Of a stretch of 64,000 nucleotides of DNA, positions 34,044-41,907 are shown one piece after another. The notes beneath the pieces are model-generated. The model was given only the letters and a program-made list of their open reading frames with translations, searched no databases and had not been told where the DNA came from. Position numbers and translations under genes: made by a program. How positions within the stretch are numbered: position 1 is the first letter of the stretch; each line of letters begins with the position of its first letter. This stretch comes from JACNKJ01 sp964344565 (GTDB lineage: Bacteria; Krumholzibacteriota; Krumholzibacteriia; JACNKJ01), in the NCBI GenBank assembly GCA_964344565.1, contig CAYFNT010000007.1, positions 1 through 64,000 of the forward strand, given 5' to 3'.

Positions 34044-35377
34044 TTGCCGGCTCCCATTTCTTCGGGCTCGGGAATGCCCATGCGCTGCACGAAGACCTCG
34101 CTCTCCAGTTCGACCAGATAGCTGGAGATGGTCTCGTTGCGTTTCTGGGCCAGCAGCTCCACGCGAAGCTGCTCGGCGATCTCCTCGTATTCGAAGGGAC
34201 GCGCGTTCTCGCGCTCCTGCAGCAGCACGATCTGGTATCCCCGGACGCCCTTGAAAACCGTGGAGTACTCGCCCGGCTCCAGCAGCTCGATGATGTCGCG
34301 GTAGCGGTCGTCGAGCTGGTCCAGGGGAATCACCGGCAGCTCGCCTCCCTGCTCTCGGGTGAACTTGTCGTCGCTGTACTCGAGCACCGCCGCCGCCCAA
34401 TCGCCGCCCTCACCCAGGAAGCGCCAGGCTTCGCGGGCCCGGGCGCGTGACACGTCGCGGTCCTCGTCGGTGATGGTCATGGGAAAGAGTATCTGCTTGA
34501 TGTGCACCGCGCCGCCCTGACGGTCCTCCAGGCGGATGATGTGCAGGCCCGCCTCGCTGATCACCTCGTCGGCGGTCAGGCCGGGCTCGAGTCCCACGAG
34601 GGTCTCCTGCAGGGCCGGCTGGGCGATGTCCTGAAGGTTCAGCCAGCCGAGATCGCCACCCTGGGAGGCCGCCGGCCCCCTGCTCAGTTCCCGCGCCACG
34701 GCGCCGAAGTCCTCGCCGGCGCTGAGGCGGTCCACGGCCTTCTGCCAGTCCACCCGCGCCGCGGCCTCCACCTCGGGGGCGGGCCGGGCTGTGACCAGCA
34801 GGTGCGCCAGCTTCACGGCCTGGGGACGCAGGGGAATCATCTCGGAATCGTGCTTGTTGGCCTCGAAGAACTCGCGGGCCTCGGCCTCGCCCACCTCGAG
34901 CTCCCAGGTGATGCCTTCCACCACCCGCTGCACCATGAGCTGGTCACGCATGGGATCGCTGAGTCGCCGCCGCAGTTCGCGAAGATCCAGACCCTCGGCG
35001 TCTAGCTGGCGCTGGAAGCGACCTTCGCCGCCGGCCTGCTGCCTCAGGCCGTCGATGTGACGATCCAGGGCGAGGCTGAGCTCGTCCTCGGGGATCTCGT
35101 GGCCCTCGCGCCGCGCCTTGGCCAGGAGGATCTTCTCGCTGACCATGTTGTCCAGGGCCTCTTCCATGAGCTGCCGGTACTGGAGGGAATCCACCTGCAT
35201 GCCGGTCTGCATGAGGAAGAGCTCCACGTCCTGCAGCACCGAACTGAGCAGGATGACCTCGTCGTCCACGGTGGCGACGATCTTGTCGAGGGTCGCCAGG
35301 TCGCCCTGGGCGAGGGCCGGGGCCGCCGCTAAGAGGGCCAGGATGCCGACGAGGGCGAAGGTGAGTGATCGCTTCAT
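34040..35377 (-). CDS. surA: periplasmic peptidyl-prolyl isomerase (SurA-like)
   Basis: A 445-residue exported chaperone with signal MKRSLTFALVGILALLAAAPALA. Residues 30-170 form the SurA N-terminal domain (VATVDDEVILLSSVLQDVE, MVSEKILLAKARREG). Two parvulin domains follow: the first has KLAHLLVTARPAPE, SRGPAASQGGDLGWLN; the second has HIKQILFPMTITDED, REQGGELPVIPLDQLDD. SurA escorts outer-membrane proteins to Bam. GGAG stands near ATG 35377. It lies 20 bases after the next isomerase gene and overlaps the S4 gene, so three isomerases and Hsp15 form one transcription unit. Confidence 0.88.
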   Translation of the reverse strand: MKRSLTFALVGILALLAAAPALAQGDLATLDKIVATVDDEVILLSSVLQDVELFLMQTGMQVDSLQYRQLMEEALDNMVSEKILLAKARREGHEIPEDELSLALDRHIDGLRQQAGGEGRFQRQLDAEGLDLRELRRRLSDPMRDQLMVQRVVEGITWELEVGEAEAREFFEANKHDSEMIPLRPQAVKLAHLLVTARPAPEVEAAARVDWQKAVDRLSAGEDFGAVARELSRGPAASQGGDLGWLNLQDIAQPALQETLVGLEPGLTADEVISEAGLHIIRLEDRQGGAVHIKQILFPMTITDEDRDVSRARAREAWRFLGEGGDWAAAVLEYSDDKFTREQGGELPVIPLDQLDDRYRDIIELLEPGEYSTVFKGVRGYQIVLLQERENARPFEYEEIAEQLRVELLAQKRNETISSYLVELESEVFVQRMGIPEPEEMGAGN

Positions 35378-35397
35378 TGGATTTGCTCCGTCCTTGA

Positions 35398-36186
35398 TCA
35401 GGGCGCCGGGGGCGTCTCGCCACCCAGCCGCGTGTCCAGTTCGGGGTGATACTCCACGGGGAAGGCCTCGCGCAACTCCTCGAGGATCTCTCCATAGACG
35501 CGGCGGCGTTTCTCGATGAGCAGATGCCGGAGGATCTCCTCCCGCACCGAGCCCAGTTCCAGCGCGTTCTCGCTCTCGCGCCGCTCGCGGAATTGTATAA
35601 GCGTCCAGCCCCAAGTCGTTTCGAAGGGCTCGGAAATGTCGTTCTTCTCCATCTTCACGAGCCGCACGAGAATCTCCGGCGGAATCGCCGCGCGGCTCAT
35701 CCATCCCATGTCGCCGCCCAGACGGGCGCTGGCGTCCAGGGAGTACTTCTCGGCCGCGCGCTTGAAGGAGATCTTACCCCGGTCGAGGTTTCCGTAGATC
35801 TCCCCCGCCTCGTCGCGGCTGTTCACAACGATCTGGCGGTAGCGGTACTCCCAGGCGTACTCGTCCAGGTGGGCCATGTAGTAGTCGGAGATCTCCGCCT
35901 CCGTGATGCCCACCCGCTCGTCCAGACTCTTCTGGAGGAAGGCGTTGGCCACGAAATCGCGGCGCTGTTCGAGCAGCCTTCGAGCCAGCTCCGGATCCTC
36001 GAGCAGGCCCCGCGCCTCGGCTCCGCGATAGAGCAGCTCGGTGTCCACCCAACGCTCCAGATACTCCCGCTTCTCGTTGGAGGTCAAGAGGCCGTGATAG
36101 TCGTCGGGGATGAGCTGATCGAATTCGGCAAGGCCCAGGGAGCGCCCGCCCACCTGCACGATGGCCTCGCCTCCGCCCGTCACCAC
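35398..36186 (-). CDS. parvulin-type peptidyl-prolyl isomerase, probable lipoprotein with unclear start
   Basis: At least 262 residues: an N-terminal SurA-N-like helix bundle (VDTELLYRGAEARGLLEDPE) and one parvulin domain (YRYRQIVVNSRDEAGEIY, KYSLDASARLGGDMGWMS, PFETTWGWTLIQFRERRE). The first standard start in frame is the GTG at 36186, but the open frame continues upstream and codes RLSSLAGLLLLLVACGRQQ, a convincing lipoprotein signal with its Cys codon at 36231-36229. No ATG, GTG or TTG begins that stretch; a CTG at 36261 or the ATC codons at 36294 and 36300 (just after a GGGAGAGG run) are the only candidates. The coordinates given are therefore a minimum. Middle gene of the isomerase operon. 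Confidence 0.75.
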   Translation of the reverse strand: MVTGGGEAIVQVGGRSLGLAEFDQLIPDDYHGLLTSNEKREYLERWVDTELLYRGAEARGLLEDPELARRLLEQRRDFVANAFLQKSLDERVGITEAEISDYYMAHLDEYAWEYRYRQIVVNSRDEAGEIYGNLDRGKISFKRAAEKYSLDASARLGGDMGWMSRAAIPPEILVRLVKMEKNDISEPFETTWGWTLIQFRERRESENALELGSVREEILRHLLIEKRRRVYGEILEELREAFPVEYHPELDTRLGGETPPAP

Positions 36187-36262
36187 CGGTTCGTCCGAGC
36201 GCGGCAGGGCCTCCTCCTGTTGCCGGCCGCAAGCGACCAGGAGCAGAAGGAGGCCCGCCAGG

Positions 36263-38017
36263 CTAGAGAGTCTTGTACTTGTCGCGGAGCGGATTGGGAT
36301 CCTCTCCCTTTTGCGTTTTGCGAAGCACGCTCTCGTGGATCACCACGTCCGCCTCGTCGCGCCACTGGATGAGCAGGGTCTCCAGGCGCGCCGAGGACAT
36401 CGACTCGTAGGCCTCGCTGCGGGCGCGCGTGTAGACGTCATCGAAGGGCAGCAGAATGGGATCGGACTCCTCCACCATCTGGTAGATGGCCCAGTAGCCC
36501 TGATACTCGAAGGGCGGCGTGTACTCGCCGGGGCCGCCCAGGCGCAGCACCTGACGGAAGACTTCGTGCTCGGGCGAGGCCAGGCTGTCGGGGGTGAACC
36601 AGTCTGTCTGCCAGGACTGGGGCCAGGTCACCGAGAGAGCGGCTCCCACCGAATCGATGGGCTCGCCGTCCTGCAGGCGCGAATAGGCGCTGCGGATGTC
36701 TTCCTCGGTGTTGGTCACGAGCTGCTTGCAGATCATCGCGTACTTGCGCGTGTAGAGCAGCGGATTCTCTTCGTAGAAGCGCTTCACATCGTCGTCGGTG
36801 AAGTTCATGGGTGCATCCACCAGCATGCGTTTCACCGAACCGATGCAATTCTGCTCCTCGAACTCCTTCATGGCCACGACGAGGTCGGGGTCCTTCTCCA
36901 GGCCGCGGCTCTTGGCCTCGATGGGCATAACGTAGTTGATCATGTCCCGGCGGACCTTGTTGTAGACGCCCTTGGCCCGCGAGGCCTTGTTGGGACGTTC
37001 GTAGGGGCTCATGGCATCGTAGTCGTCGGAGAATTCGGCGAGGGTGTGCTTCTCGCCCTCGATCTCGTAGAGCACCATCTCCCTCTCCTCGTCGGAGAAC
37101 TTGAGGATGGGCTTCTCGTAGGTCGGCGGGTTCTGAAGCTGGGAGGGCGTGAGGTCGTCGGGCATGCGCTCGACGATCAGCGCCGCGGCGTCGTAATTGA
37201 ACTCGAAGCCGAACTTCTTCAGCACGTTGGAACCATGGGTGTCGCCGATGCCGCGGAGGGAGCGGGTCTCCAGGCGCTTGAGGATCTGCTCCTTCACCTG
37301 CTCGAAGGGCGGCGCATCCTGGATGGTCAACTCGTCGAGGTAGAGCAGCGCCCAGCCGTTGGGAACCTTCACCGGTTCGCTCATGGTGCCCTCTTCCATG
37401 TCGAAGAGGGTCTGCTCGATGGCCGGAACGCTGGTGCCGAAGGCCACCTGGTTCATCTTGCCGCCCGAGAGGCGATCCCGATTGGTGGAGAAGTCGAGCA
37501 CCGCGTCGTGGAAGCTGTAGTCGCCGGACTGGATCTTGGCGTGGACCTCCCTGGCCTCCTCCTCGGTATCCACTTCGATGTGGCGGGCCTGGGCGATACG
37601 GCCGACGTACTTGTAGTGCTCCTGCAGATCCTCTTCGGAGAATTCGGGGATCTTGTCCACGATCTCGATATTCTTGAGGAGCTCGATGAGACGGTAGTTC
37701 AGGTGCGACTCTTTGGCCCTCAGGTAATTCTCGTCGTTCACGTAGCCTTCCTCGAAAGCCTTGCTGACGATGAGTTCCTTCTTGATGAGGGTATCGAGGA
37801 CCTTGTCCTGGATTTCCTCGAAATTGAGCGAATCGGGGAACAGAGTGGGATCGTTGAACTCCATCTTCGCCCACTTGGCCTGCATATAGCCCAGGGTGAT
37901 GGACTGGCCGTTCACCGTGGCCACGACGCTGTCGTCGTTCACCTGGCTGCAGCCGAAGAGGGAAATGGCGATCAGGGCCGTTACAAGGACCGCGAGCGAG
38001 CTGCGCGTGGCCTTCAT
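36263..38017 (-). CDS. peptidyl-prolyl isomerase lipoprotein
   Basis: A 584-residue lipoprotein (lipobox ISLFGC, Cys at residue 23). Residues 30-120 are a SurA/PpiD-type N-domain (VVATVNGQSITLGYMQAKW, LDTLIKKELIVSKAFEEG). A parvulin domain follows: AQARHIEVDTEEEAREVHA, FSTNRDRLSGGKMNQVAFG, VPNGWALLYLDEL. The second half repeats the chaperone pattern and ends with a degenerate parvulin unit (YEYQGYWAIYQMVEES is similar in FEYQGYWAIYQMVEES). GAGGTG stands nine bases before ATG 38017; the longer frame is rejected. First gene of the operon that continues to the S4 gene. Three isomerases in a row suggests a heavy load of exported folding clients. Confidence 0.85.
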   Translation of the reverse strand: MKATRSSLAVLVTALIAISLFGCSQVNDDSVVATVNGQSITLGYMQAKWAKMEFNDPTLFPDSLNFEEIQDKVLDTLIKKELIVSKAFEEGYVNDENYLRAKESHLNYRLIELLKNIEIVDKIPEFSEEDLQEHYKYVGRIAQARHIEVDTEEEAREVHAKIQSGDYSFHDAVLDFSTNRDRLSGGKMNQVAFGTSVPAIEQTLFDMEEGTMSEPVKVPNGWALLYLDELTIQDAPPFEQVKEQILKRLETRSLRGIGDTHGSNVLKKFGFEFNYDAAALIVERMPDDLTPSQLQNPPTYEKPILKFSDEEREMVLYEIEGEKHTLAEFSDDYDAMSPYERPNKASRAKGVYNKVRRDMINYVMPIEAKSRGLEKDPDLVVAMKEFEEQNCIGSVKRMLVDAPMNFTDDDVKRFYEENPLLYTRKYAMICKQLVTNTEEDIRSAYSRLQDGEPIDSVGAALSVTWPQSWQTDWFTPDSLASPEHEVFRQVLRLGGPGEYTPPFEYQGYWAIYQMVEESDPILLPFDDVYTRARSEAYESMSSARLETLLIQWRDEADVVIHESVLRKTQKGEDPNPLRDKYKTL

Positions 38018-38126
38018 GGTCAACACCTCACAATTAAAGGACCTATAGGATTTCCGGTCGGCGAGAGCCGCCCCGGTCAGAGATCTAGCATTATAGCCCC
38101 CGCGCGCCCGAGGGCAAGGGGTGAAG

Positions 38127-38156
38127 AGTCGCCAGTCGCCAGTCACCAGTCGCCAG
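38127..38156. repeat. Heptad half-element C
   Basis: Four left-arm units (AGTCGCC, AGTCGCC, AGTCACC, AGTCGCC) followed by AG. Over 34 bases, to the following AAAG, it differs from the left arm of element B at a single base. There is no hairpin and no right arm. More degenerate seven-base units (GGTTAGC, GGTTGGC type) follow at 38162-38203 and overlap the mfd 3' end. Confidence 0.8.
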
Positions 38157-38170
38157 AAAGTGCTAGGCGA

Positions 38171-41100
38171 TCAGTGGTTAGCGCTCTGCGGTTGGCGACT
38201 TTCGGACAACTGGCCTTCCAGCGCGCGGAGCAGTCTGCGGGTGAGCAGTAGCGTATCCTCGCCGTCCCCATGAAGTTCCAGGGTCAGGGGAGTCTGTCCG
38301 CGGAAAAGCAGGCTGCGGCCGAAGGTCTCCACCAGGGAGGCGATGACCTTCCGGTCCATGACGGCTCCCTCCTGGAACTCGATCCGGCTGCGCTTGCCCA
38401 GCTTGAGGGCGCTCACGCCGGAGGCCTGGGCCAGGACCTTCATCTCGAGCAGCATGAAGAGCTTTTCCACGGGAGGCGGCGGGGGGCCGAAGCGGTCGCG
38501 GACCTCCTGGGCCAGCTCCCGGGCCGCCTCAAGCCGGTCGATGTGCCCCATCTTCTGATAGAGGGCCATCTTCTGCTCGGCATCGGGGATGTACTGGTCG
38601 GGCAGGAAGGCGTTGAGGTTCGACTCGATGCGCACCTCCCCCGAGTAGCTCTTGCCCTCCCGCAGCTCGCGCACGGCCTCGTTCACCAGGCGCAGATAGA
38701 GGTCGAAGCCCACGGCGACCATGTGGCCGTGCTGCTCCACGCCCAGCATGTTGCCCGCGCCCCGGATCTCGAGGTCTCGCAGGGCCAGCTTGTAGCCGCT
38801 GCCCAGCTCGTCGAACTCCACCAGGGCGTCCAGGCGCCGGCGGCTCTCCTCGGTGATGGCCCGGTCCCGTGGGACCATGAGATAGGCATAGGCCCGCTGG
38901 CGGCTGCGGCCCACGCGGCCGCGGAGCTGGTGAAGCTGGGCCACGCCGAAGCGATCGGCCCGATTCACGAGGATGGTGTTCACCCGCGGGATGTCCAGGC
39001 CCGACTCGATGATCATGGTGCTCACCAGCACGTCGAACTCGCCCTCGATGAAGTCCACCATCACCTTTTCGAGCTGGCGCTCGCTCATCTGGCCGTGGCC
39101 CACCGCCACCCGGATGTCCGGAATCTGCTCCTGGATGAAGGCCGCCATGGCGTCGATGGTCTCCACCCGGTTGTGCACGAAGAAGACCTGCCCGCCGCGA
39201 TCCACCTCGCGGAGGATGGCCTCGCGGATGGCCTCCTCGTCGAAGGCGATGATCTCGGTGTGCACGGGCAGCCGGTCCCGCGGCGGCGTCTGGATGAGCG
39301 ACACGTCGCGGATGCCCCCCAGGGACATGTTCAGGGTGCGCGGGATCGGCGTGGCGGTGAGGGTGAGCACGTCCACCGCCGCGCGGGCGCGCTTGATCTT
39401 CTCCTTGTGCGCCACCCCGAAGCGGTGCTCCTCGTCCACGATGAGAAGGCCGATGTCCTTGAACTTCACGTCGGCGCCCAGGAGCCGGTGGGTGCCGATG
39501 ACGATGTCCACCTCGCCGGCGGCCAGGTCGGCCAGGCTCTGCTTGATCTGGGCCGCCTTGCGGAAGCGGCTGAGCATGTCCACCCGCACGGGATAGTCGC
39601 GCAGTCGCTCCTGGAAGGTCTGCAGGTGCTGCTGGGCCAGAATCGTCGTGGGCACGAGCACCCCCACCTGCTTGCCCGCCTGCACGGCCTTGAAGGCGGC
39701 GCGGATGGCCACCTCAGTCTTGCCGAAGCCCACGTCGCCGCAGATGAGCCGGTCCATGGGCTTGGGCTTTTCCATGTCGCGCTTGGCGGCGTCGGCGGCC
39801 GTGGCCTGATCGGGGGTATCCTGGTAGAGGAAGCTGGCCTCCAGTTCGCTCTGCCAGGGCGTGTCCGCCGGGAAGGCGTGACCGCGGCTGTCCTCGCGCT
39901 TGGCGTAGAGCTGGATGAGCTCGGCGGCCATCTGACGGACGGCCTTCTCGGCCTTCTTCCGGGTGCGCACCCAGGCCTTCTCGCCCAGGCGGTTGAGCTT
40001 GGGGCTCGCGTCCTCCTGGCGGGCGTAGCGTTCCACCAGATGGATCTGCTCCACGGGCACGAAGAGCTGCTGGTCCTCGGCGTAGCTGAGGTGGAGCAGT
40101 TCGCGCTCCTCGCCGAGCACGTCCATCTTCTCGATGCCCCGGTAACGGGCGATGCCGTGCTGCACGTGAACCACGTAGTCGCCCGGGCGCAGCACGCTGC
40201 GATCTCGAATCGGCCCCGCCCCCTTATAGAGGCGGCGACGCCGGCGGATGCGCTTGTAGCGGTCGAAGATCTCGTGATCCGTGTAGAGGGCCACGCGCTC
40301 CTCGGGCAGCAGGAAGCCGTGCTGCAGATCGGCCACGGGAAGTTCGAGGGATGGCCCGAGGTCGGGCAGGATCTCGCGGAGCCGCTCGGCCTGCCCCTTG
40401 TTGTCGCAGAAGATCCAGATGCGATAGCCCTCGGCCGTGAGCCCTTCGAGGTTGCCGCGCAGTTCCTTCACGCTGCTGCCGAAACTGGGCTGTCCCTTGG
40501 AGGCGAACTTCAGCACCGGCGCCCGGGGGCTGGCCACGGCCTCGGCGAGTTCGTCCTCCACCAGCAGGAGCTCGCCGCGGTCCAGGAGCGGGGCGAGTTC
40601 GTCCTCGAGCAGGTAGCCCCACTCGGCCGGCGGCAGCATCTCGTCGTTGTCTGTGCCCTTGGCGTGCCGGCGGCGCACCTCGGAGCTCATGCGCTCCCAG
40701 CGTTCGCGGAAGGCGCCCTCGTCCACGAGCACCGTGCGGAATCCGTCGGACAGATAGCGCTCGACGGGCACCTCTTCCACGAACCAGGCGCTGTATCGGT
40801 CGATGCCCTCGAAGAGCACGCCGTCCAGGAAGTTGGCCGAGAGCTCCTCGACAAGAATGGAATCGGCGGGATGGCGCTTGCGCAGCTCCCGCAGGGCCCG
40901 GCGCTGGGCATCCTCGCCCAGAAGCACCTGGGAACAGGGCAGTATGCGCGCCCGCTCCTGCCTGCCCGTGGATCGCTGGGTGGACGGATCGAAACTGCGC
41001 AGGCTCTCGATCTCGTCGCCGAAGAGCTCCATGCGCACCGGTTCCTCTGCCGTGGGCGTGAAGACGTCCACGATGCCGCCCTTCACTGCGAAGTCTCCGG

Positions 41101-41617
41101 GCTCCTCCACGAGGCCCACCTCGCGATAGCCCATGGCGGCCAGGCGCAGGCGGAAGTCCTCCAGGTCGATCTCGCCTCCCGCAGAGAGTTCGAAGCGCAG
41201 ATCCCGAAGCTGGTCGGGCGAGATGACCCGGCGCATCCAGGCCCGGGCGCTCATGCAGAGGAAGCGCACCTTCCCGTCGGCGAGTTCGTCGAGCACCTCG
41301 ATGCGCGCGCTGACCAGATTGCGGTCGGCGTTGTGACGGTCGTAGGGAAGGACTTCCAGTTCGGGATAATAGCGAACGGCCTCCGCCCCGAGGCTGGACA
41401 GGTCCTCGGCCAGAGCCTCGGCCTCGGCGGCCTGGCTGGTGAGCAGCAGCCAAGGACGGCCATCGTCCAGATCCCGGTCGAGCCGCGCGATCAGCAGGGC
41501 CAGGCTCGAACCTTTCAGGCCGGTGAGCACTCGACGGGCAGAGCCCGCGGACAGCTCGGCCCGCAGGGTCTCCGCGCCTCCGGAGAGGGGAAGCTTGAGT
41601 TCATCGAGGAAGGTCAT
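38171..41617 (-). CDS. mfd: transcription-repair coupling factor Mfd
   Basis: An 1148-residue ATP-dependent translocase that removes RNA polymerase stalled at DNA damage and brings in UvrA. It has the UvrB-homology N-terminus (YYPELEVLPYDRHNADRNLV), the RNA-polymerase-interacting domain (VLRPGDYVVHVQHGIARYRG), and helicase motifs in order: Walker A GDVGFGKTEVAIRAAF, VLVPTTILAQQH, Walker B DEEHRFG, TATPIPRTL, STMIIESGLDIP and HQLRGRVGRS, then the TRCF C-terminal domain. ATG 41617 begins TFLDELKLPLS; no strong ribosome site is seen. The last residues (SESRQPQSANH) are coded by degenerate heptad repeats, so the C-terminus may have been replaced by repeat DNA. Likely monocistronic. Confidence 0.95.
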   Translation of the reverse strand: MTFLDELKLPLSGGAETLRAELSAGSARRVLTGLKGSSLALLIARLDRDLDDGRPWLLLTSQAAEAEALAEDLSSLGAEAVRYYPELEVLPYDRHNADRNLVSARIEVLDELADGKVRFLCMSARAWMRRVISPDQLRDLRFELSAGGEIDLEDFRLRLAAMGYREVGLVEEPGDFAVKGGIVDVFTPTAEEPVRMELFGDEIESLRSFDPSTQRSTGRQERARILPCSQVLLGEDAQRRALRELRKRHPADSILVEELSANFLDGVLFEGIDRYSAWFVEEVPVERYLSDGFRTVLVDEGAFRERWERMSSEVRRRHAKGTDNDEMLPPAEWGYLLEDELAPLLDRGELLLVEDELAEAVASPRAPVLKFASKGQPSFGSSVKELRGNLEGLTAEGYRIWIFCDNKGQAERLREILPDLGPSLELPVADLQHGFLLPEERVALYTDHEIFDRYKRIRRRRRLYKGAGPIRDRSVLRPGDYVVHVQHGIARYRGIEKMDVLGEERELLHLSYAEDQQLFVPVEQIHLVERYARQEDASPKLNRLGEKAWVRTRKKAEKAVRQMAAELIQLYAKREDSRGHAFPADTPWQSELEASFLYQDTPDQATAADAAKRDMEKPKPMDRLICGDVGFGKTEVAIRAAFKAVQAGKQVGVLVPTTILAQQHLQTFQERLRDYPVRVDMLSRFRKAAQIKQSLADLAAGEVDIVIGTHRLLGADVKFKDIGLLIVDEEHRFGVAHKEKIKRARAAVDVLTLTATPIPRTLNMSLGGIRDVSLIQTPPRDRLPVHTEIIAFDEEAIREAILREVDRGGQVFFVHNRVETIDAMAAFIQEQIPDIRVAVGHGQMSERQLEKVMVDFIEGEFDVLVSTMIIESGLDIPRVNTILVNRADRFGVAQLHQLRGRVGRSRQRAYAYLMVPRDRAITEESRRRLDALVEFDELGSGYKLALRDLEIRGAGNMLGVEQHGHMVAVGFDLYLRLVNEAVRELREGKSYSGEVRIESNLNAFLPDQYIPDAEQKMALYQKMGHIDRLEAARELAQEVRDRFGPPPPPVEKLFMLLEMKVLAQASGVSALKLGKRSRIEFQEGAVMDRKVIASLVETFGRSLLFRGQTPLTLELHGDGEDTLLLTRRLLRALEGQLSESRQPQSANH

Positions 41618-41705
41618 CGATCCGCCAGTCTCCAGTGAACCGCCGCCAGAAACCACCCGAGTCTGAGGACCGGTAACTGGTGACTTCAAACACACTTAGC
41701 CCCTG

Positions 41706-41748
41706 CCGGCCAAGGGCCGGGGGGCTGCTTGGGCCCAAGTTAGCAGCC
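41706..41748. repeat. Two hairpins in the mfd-nosZ divergent gap
   Basis: CCGGCC/GGCCGG (41706-41711 and 41715-41720) and GGCTGCT/AGCAGCC (41723-41729 and 41742-41748); the loop of the second contains the palindrome TTGGGCCCAA. They lie about 90-130 bases upstream of mfd and 160-200 upstream of nosZ. No T-run follows on either strand, so they are not typical terminators. Confidence 0.6.
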
Positions 41749-41872
41749 GTGACTGGACCCGTCAATCTTACAGAAGTTCGGGATCCAGGAACTTTCTCGA
41801 ATCGAAGGTCGGATTATGCTTGAATTCGGGCGGCCACCTTGCCAAATTCGACCAGCAGGTAGAATTAATAGG

Positions 41873-41887
41873 GTGAACGGTGTTCAC
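41873..41887 (+). promoter_or_regulatory. Inverted-repeat operator just upstream of nosZ
   Basis: GTGAAC and GTTCAC flank three bases to make a perfect 15-base inverted repeat. It ends 20 bases before ATG 41908 and directly precedes the ribosome site GAGGAGG. A possible TTGCCA (41839-41844) and TAGAAT (41860-41865) sit just upstream. The half-site is related to, but not the same as, Fnr (TTGAT) or Crp (TGTGA) half-sites and its spacing is shorter. It probably binds the regulator of the nos operon. Confidence 0.55.
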
Positions 41888-41907
41888 GATCTCTCGAGGA
41901 GGACGCA

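Noticed and set aside
38270..41638. 1122-residue plus-strand open frame opposite mfd
   Set aside because: Antisense shadow of mfd, which has every helicase motif.
41700..41907. Canonical Fnr box (TTGAT-N4-ATCAA) before nosZ
   Set aside because: Not present on either strand; the only clear symmetric site is the GTGAAC-N3-GTTCAC repeat.
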